Source: Psoroptes ovis
Lineage: Eukaryota > Arthropoda > Arachnida > Sarcoptiformes > Psoroptidae
Assembly (NCBI GenBank): GCA_002943765.1
Contig: PQWQ01000023.1
Location: forward strand, 436,501 to 500,500
Direction of reading: 5' to 3'
Length of the DNA stretch: 64,000 nucleotides
Shown piece by piece: positions 57,751-64,000 of the stretch (positions are counted from its first letter, which is position 1; each line of letters opens with the position of its first letter). The notes under the pieces were generated by a model, which saw only the letters and a list, made by a program, of their open reading frames with translations, did not search any database and was not told the origin of the DNA. The translations under genes were made by a program, and so were the position numbers.

Positions 57751-60700
57751 TTATGGATTGATGCTATTTGTACAATTAGCATTATCATTTGTCGATTGTA
57801 TTGAATCGTAAAGCTGTTTTAATCGTCCAATTTTCAAACGAATCGTTCCTTTCAGTGTCTTTGAAAAAAATTGAAATCAATTAGTCTGATCATTCAATGA
57901 AAGCAATTTGATTTATAAATACCTTTAATAATAATGCAACCATTTCATCAATGTTTGTCGTTTGATCGGTCGCCGCTATTGATTCTTGAAAATTGTGATT
58001 ATTAATCGATAATATTTGATCACCAATCATTAGTTTTCCATCACAAACGCTGCCACTGGCAATATTTTCAATGAATATCTTTGTATTATGATTATCGTTT
58101 GAATCATGATGATTTCGATGTACATTCAATGTCAGTCCAAGACCAATTTTCAATGATTTTCTCACAATATTTACAGTCATTATTTGTTGGTGATCATTTT
58201 TATCAAGATCATCGATATTCGAATGTTTACGGCGATAAATTTTCAATTTAACCATCGTGGTCGTTATTTGACGAATAAATTTTCGTGCTTGTTCATTGGT
58301 CATATTCGTTAGCGATTCACCATTCATTTCGATAATCATATCACCAGGTTTAAGTCGACCATCTCGGTATGCTGCACCGTTCGGTAATAGGTCATGGACT
58401 ATGACTGATTTCTGAAAATTTCAAATAAAAAAAAAATCAAAGGAATTAATCCAAGAGTTTCAATGAAAATAATCGTAAGAAACACATACCAATGATGTAT
58501 CGGAACCACCAACGATACGGATACCTAAACCTGATCGATCACGTGCCAATTCAATGGTAACAATTTCATCGAATAATTGTGTAGATTGTAAATACATTTG
58601 ATTATTATTATTATTTTGATTATTTGATTTCATTTTTTGTTGTTGTTGTTGTTGATTGTTTTTCAACAATTCATTGACATCGCCACCAATGTTATTATTT
58701 CGATTCATTAAATTTCCTGCTGCAGCCATGGTCGTCGTAGTGTTTGCGGACGTAATAGCCGCTGCGGCTGTCGTAGACGCAGTCGTAATAGTTGGAATTG
58801 ATTGTTGTTGTTGCTGTTGATGATGATGTTTGGCCGTTTTGACCAATTCATCATCGTTATTATTATCGTTATGTTTATTATCACAATGTTTCGAATGTTT
58901 TGTCGTCAAGATCATATCTTCGTCATTATTATCATTCGATTTTGATGAAATACAAATGGAATCAATTAATAAATCGTGATTAACATTAATTGTATTGGAT
59001 ACAGATGTTGTTTTATAAATTGATTGATTCATATGATCATCATGCATCATACATTTGTTATTGTTATGATCATCATTATTTTGATTGATTCGATTATTCG
59101 AATTAATCAATAATTCATTATTCAATGGCGGCGGCGGCTGCTGCGGCACAGATGGTGATCGAATGTTTATGGAATGGTGATATTCATTTGATGATGATTG
59201 TGATTGATTTGATGGTGGTGGTGATGGCTGTTGTTGCAATTTTTGTTGCTGTTGGTGGTGGTGGTGGTGCTGCAGCTGTTGCTGTTGCTGATAGTCGTCT
59301 ACATTGATAAATGATTGTGTTATTGATTGTTTTGTTGCTGTTGCTGTTGTGGTTGCTGCTGCTGTTGCAATATTTGTATTGACAAGTGATAATTGTGCAT
59401 CGCTCATTGTAGTGATTGCAGTGCAATTTTTGTCATTACAATGTTTATGTTTGTCATCATTGTTATCATCATCATCATTGACAATGATTGAACTATGAAT
59501 AATATTTACATTTTCTTCATGTTTAACAGTGTAATTAGTGCTTGTTGATAGCGAATCATTATTAGTGTTTGATTGATTTGTGCCGGCTAAAAGATGGATT
59601 AAAATATATGCGATTAATTGTGTTAGTAAACATGGTCTAAGGTGCATCATATGATGTACATGCAAAATAATGAATGAATTTGATTGAATTTAAACTTACT
59701 CAATGACAGTGTAAACATTTTCGAAGGCTGTAGCTGTTTGGAAGATTGTTTCCATTGATGTTCATCATATTTTGATGGTTTAACAATGACCATTGTTATG
59801 GGGTCTTCGGCATGTTTCAATGCATTTGTAGCCTGTGGGATATTTTAGAATCGAATTAGAACAAATTCGACAATCAAATAAAGGAAAATACACAAACCGT
59901 ATCATGATCAGCACCAATCAAATCCACTTGATTCACAGACAATATCATATCACCTACATTTAATCCGGCCATTTTAGCCGAGCTTTTATCTTGGATGTCG
60001 GCGACGAATATCCCATGACCAATATCTGAACGTTTACCTTCAACCATCGCAATACCAAGACCTTGTGGCGTCTAGAAATTGAGAAAAATTCAAATGAAAA
60101 CACACAATAAGTTAACACAGGTGTAAATCAATAATCATTAATTCAATTTTACCTTACGCATTGTAATTGTTCGTACACCTTTATATGTATTAATATTATC
60201 ACGTTGAAAATGTTTATCATCCGACAGACAATTATCAAAATGCAATGGGAATTGTGTTAACGGTTTGACGGCCATTTCATCTAAGGCACCTTTACGTCTA
60301 AAAACATTTCAAGAAATTCCATCAACCAAAATAGTTTTTTTAATAAATTCACGAACAAATATCCACGAATAATTGGATCCATTCGAATCCATGTTCGGGT
60401 ACACCATACCGATGTGAAATAAATCCCATTATTCGATATAACAATAAACCCGATTCATAAGGTCCATAAAATCGATAAAATCCATAAATAAACAATTCAC
60501 AAAATCCATGAATAAACAATGGAAATGAGTCCATAAATAAACAAAATAAAGGTAAAAAAATAATACAGGTAAAAAACATACATACATAAATAAATATTAA
60601 TAATACAAAAAAAAAATGGAAACATTTCCATAATAATACATCGACATACCTTAATACAATAAATTTATATGATGGACATGATAAATTTTTAATGATTGCC

Positions 60701-61145
60701 GATGCATTTAAATGGCTACGGCCATACAATACGATACCGTTAACCTTTGATGGAATTGAAATTCGGGAAAATTGGGAAAAATTGGAAAAATTTGGAAAAA
60801 TGAAAATAAATGAATTTCAATTTAAAATAAATGAGAATACATTGAATTGAAATAATTTAAATGGGGACATGGATCGATGGACAAACTACGTGATCCAATA
60901 AGCAAAAAAAAAACATACCTCAAGTATTTCATCACCAATACAGAGGCGACCATCTTTAAAGGCGCTACCTTTCGGATGCATACCACAAATGAATATGCTC
61001 ATTTTTTTACGATCACGATTACCGGCCAAACTGATGCCGAGGCCTGCGGCATTTTTATGTAAATTTACGACCAATGTTTGGCCACCATTTTTTTCTTCAA
61101 TATCGGCATATTTATTATTATTATTATTACGATGTAATTTATCTG
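57751..61145 (-). CDS. Multi-PDZ scaffold, Patj/MPDZ type, 3' part
   Basis: Eight exons (61145..60919, 60744..60650, 60297..60153, 60071..59898, 59832..59700, 59586..58490, 58411..57923, 57858..57751) encode about 820 residues with four PDZ domains. PDZ-a has GLGISLAGNRDRKKMSIF and LYGRSHLNAS, nearly as in PATJ/MPDZ. PDZ-b has PQGLGIAMVEG; PDZ-c GLGIRIVGGSDTSL and DGRLKPGDMIIE; PDZ-d IGLGLTLNV, ending GTIRLKIGRL as in the last PATJ domain. Patj/MPDZ proteins scaffold Crumbs-Pals1 and tight-junction complexes. Exon 59586..58490 adds about 300 residues of His/Gln/Asn between PDZ-b and PDZ-c. The first acceptor (61146 or 61143) is uncertain. The L27 domain and earlier PDZ domains are missing and should lie past 64000. 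Confidence 0.85.
60350..60570. repeat. Short degenerate tandem repeats in a Patj-like intron
   Basis: TCCATAAATAAACAA-type units recur three times between about 60470 and 60545 within the 352-bp intron 60298-60649. The same intron has GATTCATAAGG and ATTCGAATCC dyads. No function is evident. Confidence 0.4.
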
Positions 61146-61329
61146 CTTCAGGTGATTCGGGATAGAAAAAAAAAATACAGGAAAACAACAACACAAATTA
61201 ATTAATCGATAAATAAACTCAAACATTTGAAAATTTGGTAAAAAATCGATTTTTCACTGTAGAAAAAAAAAATGTCAAAGTTTTTGACAAATGACTATGA
61301 AAGAGAGAATATTTACTGGGTAAAATAGA

Positions 61330-61411
61330 TTAGGTTGTCCGAAAAGTTTTGGCCGATTTTTATGCGCAACTCTATTGTGATTAAGCCGAATGAACTTTTC
61401 GGACAACCTAT
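61330..61411. mobile_element. Palindromic MITE, family 1 subfamily B, copy 14
   Basis: An 82-bp element, TTAGGTTGTCCGAAAAG to CTTTTCGGACAACCTAT, whose core (GCAACTCTATTGTGATTAAG) is the reverse complement of that in the copy at 35689. It lies in the presumed Patj-like intron. Confidence 0.87.
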
Positions 61412-63628
61412 TACATTGAAAATATCAATAATCAATAACAAGAAGAACGATTAATGAGATATCGATTAATCGATTAGAAAATTTAAACAATTGATGAAAC
61501 TATATCGAAACTAAACTACTGGGATCCATTTACCAAGGGTGATAAGTAGTGATTTTTTTTATGAGGGTATAATCTTGAAAATAAAGCAATAAAAACAATG
61601 GAAAATTATTATCATCAAAAATTACAATTAATATTTGATTGTTCAATAGTTAATATGGCCATATTGTGTTGTTGTTGTTGCTGTTCGATTGATGATGATG
61701 ATGATGATTGATTTGATTGATTGTTTTGATTATTATCATTAATTTTTGTCATCATCATCCTTAATTATTAATGATATTATAATCATAATTGATTAATCGA
61801 TGGAATGATATTGAATCATAATTATTGTGTTATTTATGAAGAGACTGAAAAACATTGTGAATGAAAAACAACATATTTCCAACATATTTTTTTTGAAAGC
61901 TCAATGAATGAATGAATGATTAAATTTCAATTCAATTTCAATTCATTCAATTCATCAATTGAAACATATTGAAACATATATTAACACATGTGATGCACGC
62001 TACACAAAACAAGGTGATTTGTAGAATGTAAAAACACACCAATTAAACCACACATTGAAAGCCACGATTAAATGGTGATTATTTTGATTCAATTCAATTC
62101 AATTCAATGTTGAAATAGGCGGATGGTTCTTCTTCTAAGAGAATATGATCTTAGGAGATGAACAATGAAAAATTATGATTTCAAATGATTTGAATTTTGA
62201 TTTCGAAAATTTCACAATTCTCATATATTTGAATTCTAAGATCATTTAAAAATTCTCAAGAAATTTAATCCTATTTTGTTTTCATGAATTTTCAAATCTT
62301 TAAATTGTTTTTTTTTTTTGTTTTGTTTTGTTTCAAGTTTTCGGCACTTTTTGTAAAGAATTAAAGATTTGTTAAAATTGGTTCAAATACATGTTATGAA
62401 TACATCATATGAACACACATGTATGGTTTGAAAATTCAATGGTTTGAATTCATTTCAATTTAAAAAAAAAAATACACGATTCAGAATGTACAAATACAAA
62501 TAATGATATCATAAATAACCACATACATAATATAAGAATTTGGTTGACTTTTTCAATTTTGAATTTTGAATTTTGAATTTTTTTTTTGTTGTGTTGAGTA
62601 AATTTTCAATTTAAAGGATTATTTGGAAACAATTTTGGTGCAATTCATGCACCCGTAAATCATCATTATTGTTGTTATTATTATGCATCAGTGACACATG
62701 AAATGAGCTGAATTTGGTTGAATTTCAGCGAAATATCGATGAATTTTGATGAATATTTGTGAATTGTATTAAGGCATTGAAAATAATGAAAATAATTTGA
62801 ATTTTGAAATCAAACATGTATCGAAAAATTGAAAACAATTTGACAATTTTGAAAACGAATTGGAAACGATTTGAAACAGAATAATTCAAAGATGAAATAA
62901 TTGAAATTGAATTAAATTGAATTGAATTAAATTTAATTGAATTGAAATGAAATGAGATGAAACACAACAGATAAACATTGATATAATCATTGATATAATT
63001 GAAACAATTACCACAATTGAAGAATCGTGTGTCTCAAGTCCGAAATGTCTCAAATCATCTTTGAAAGTCTTCAAATGATCAACGTCTTAAAATAAGTCTT
63101 GAATGTCTTCGAGAAAAAATTATACGAAATCATTCGAATCAAATCGATTGGAATCATTCGAATTTCGAATCAAATCGATTCGAATCAATTTAATTCGAAT
63201 TTCGAATCGAACGAATCATTCGAATTTCGAATCAATCTATTTCGATGATCAAATGTGTCGATGGCCGATGTGATCGATTGGCCGATGATTGATTGATTCA
63301 ATTCAATTCATTGGTTTGGTTGATGATTGATTGAATCATTCATTCACTTTTAGTGGATGATTGAATTCACTCACGATCACAAAAACAAACAAAGATAGAC
63401 GTCGTAGACGGTATGAAATTAATTAAAATGTTTCAAAACAAACAAACAAATGTAAATAAACAGATAAATGAAACTTTGTGTAAAAAATTCAATTTTCAAA
63501 ATTTTCAAAATTTTTCAATTTTCAAAATTTTGAAACATTGAAACACATGACACACAATGGAAAATAAACAAAATATGTAAACAAACACAAAATTACACAC
63601 CATAAATGTTTCAAAATAATCATTTCTA

Positions 63629-63709
63629 TTAGGTTGTCCGAAAAGTTTTTGCCGATTTTTCAAATGATTTTCTACGATATAATCGGCAAAAACTTTGCGG
63701 ACAACATAA
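63629..63709. mobile_element. Palindromic MITE, family 1, copy 15
   Basis: An 81-bp inverted repeat (TTAGGTTGTCCGAAAAGTTT / AAACTTTGCGGACAACATAA) near the right edge. The loop TTTTCTACGATATAATCGG matches copies 4 and 8. Confidence 0.86.
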
Positions 63710-64000
63710 TATTCATTATATAATATTCACTTGAAAATAGATAGACGAGTGTATTCTGAGATTCTGCTGCTGCTGCTGCTGTTGCTACTTGAAACGATCG
63801 ATTGAAAATTTATATATGCGGAAACGCATTGAAAATCAATGCGTTTCTGTTTCGTCGATTGTCGATCGTTGAATTCACAAGGAGCTCAAAGTATTAAAAT
63901 GAAAAATTCGAGGGGGCCCGAAGAAACGAATGAAATTCGTGAATTTATTATTATGAAGAGATGAATTATTATGACGAAAACACGAAGATAATAATGGCAA

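Larger units (their letters stand above)
61146..64000. other. Presumed long Patj-like intron or 5' region, no exon seen
   Basis: About 2.8 kb of AT-rich sequence with two family 1 MITEs, AATTGAATT-type runs (62880-62960) and clustered TTCGAATTTCGAATC dyads (63120-63240). CTGCTGCTGCTGCTG at 63767-63781 is a short repeat. No PDZ or L27 coding exon is visible on either strand. It is probably an unusually long intron for this genome. Confidence 0.4.

Noticed and set aside
59125..59498. Plus-strand Ala/Val-rich open frames opposite the Patj-like gene
   Set aside because: They are complements of CAA/CAG/CAT runs in the minus-strand coding exon and have no features of their own.
1..64000. tRNA, rRNA or snRNA genes
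   Set aside because: I looked for B-box (GGTTCGANTCC) and cloverleaf patterns and for conserved rRNA segments and saw none that could be supported by eye; a covariance-model scan would settle it.
1..64000. Viral or retrotransposon coding remnants
   Set aside because: No reverse transcriptase, integrase or capsid motifs were seen in the translated frames.

Overview
The window looks like nuclear DNA from a compact arthropod genome, most likely an astigmatid or house-dust-type mite. It is strongly AT-rich. Most introns are 50-115 bp with GT-AG ends. Coding exons carry Asn, Asp, Ser, Gln and His runs from (AAT)n, (GAT)n and (CAA)n codons, and genes lie within tens to hundreds of bases of each other. 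A seven-helix gustatory-receptor-like gene fits an arthropod. The species assignment is inference, because no rRNA or mitochondrial marker is present. All gene names come from recognising protein families by eye, and all exon joins from GT/GC-AG sites that keep the frame.

Layout, left to right: MIC10 (-), SPPL2-type intramembrane protease (+), PX/PH phospholipase D (+), a gustatory receptor (+) tail to tail with an unknown secreted protein (-), then a 1.5 kb array of about 44-bp tandem repeats. Next come a REEP5-like ER protein (-), a menin orthologue with a large N-terminal extension (-), a COX7A-like subunit (-) head to head with DUS3L (+), PUDP (-) with one GC-AG intron, and ZPR1 (-). A roughly 4 kb gene-poor stretch leads to an unknown secreted protein (+), then an NSP/BCAR3-like Cdc25-domain protein (+) converging on a La protein (-). 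An unknown 208-aa protein (+), a small secreted cysteine-rich protein (-), an NCKX exchanger (+), CRIPT (-) head to head with PSMA5 (+), a MEA1-like protein (-) and the lipid-transfer protein BLTP3/UHRF1BP1 (+) follow. A second 44-bp array and the 3' half of a multi-PDZ Patj/MPDZ gene (-), which appears to continue past the right edge, complete the window.

The genes are mostly unrelated housekeeping functions (mitochondria, lipid signalling and transfer, proteasome, RNA metabolism, polarity) and form no pathway or operon. They share architecture: short head-to-head promoters (COX7A/DUS3L, CRIPT/PSMA5) and very tight tail-to-tail 3' ends (gustatory receptor/unknown 40 bp, PSMA5/MEA1-like 59 bp, NSP-like/La 121 bp).

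The most unusual layer is repetitive. There are 15 copies of an ~80-bp, almost fully palindromic TA-flanked element (TTAGGTTGTCCGAAAAG ends, mariner-like), several inside introns and one filling the gap between two convergent genes. There are five copies of a second palindromic TA-flanked family (CAG...CTG ends). The two 44-bp satellite arrays lie 41 kb apart in the same orientation, one with a visible higher-order repeat. A pair of TGACGTA-box dyads also recurs. I see no tRNA, rRNA, CRISPR or intact transposase gene.
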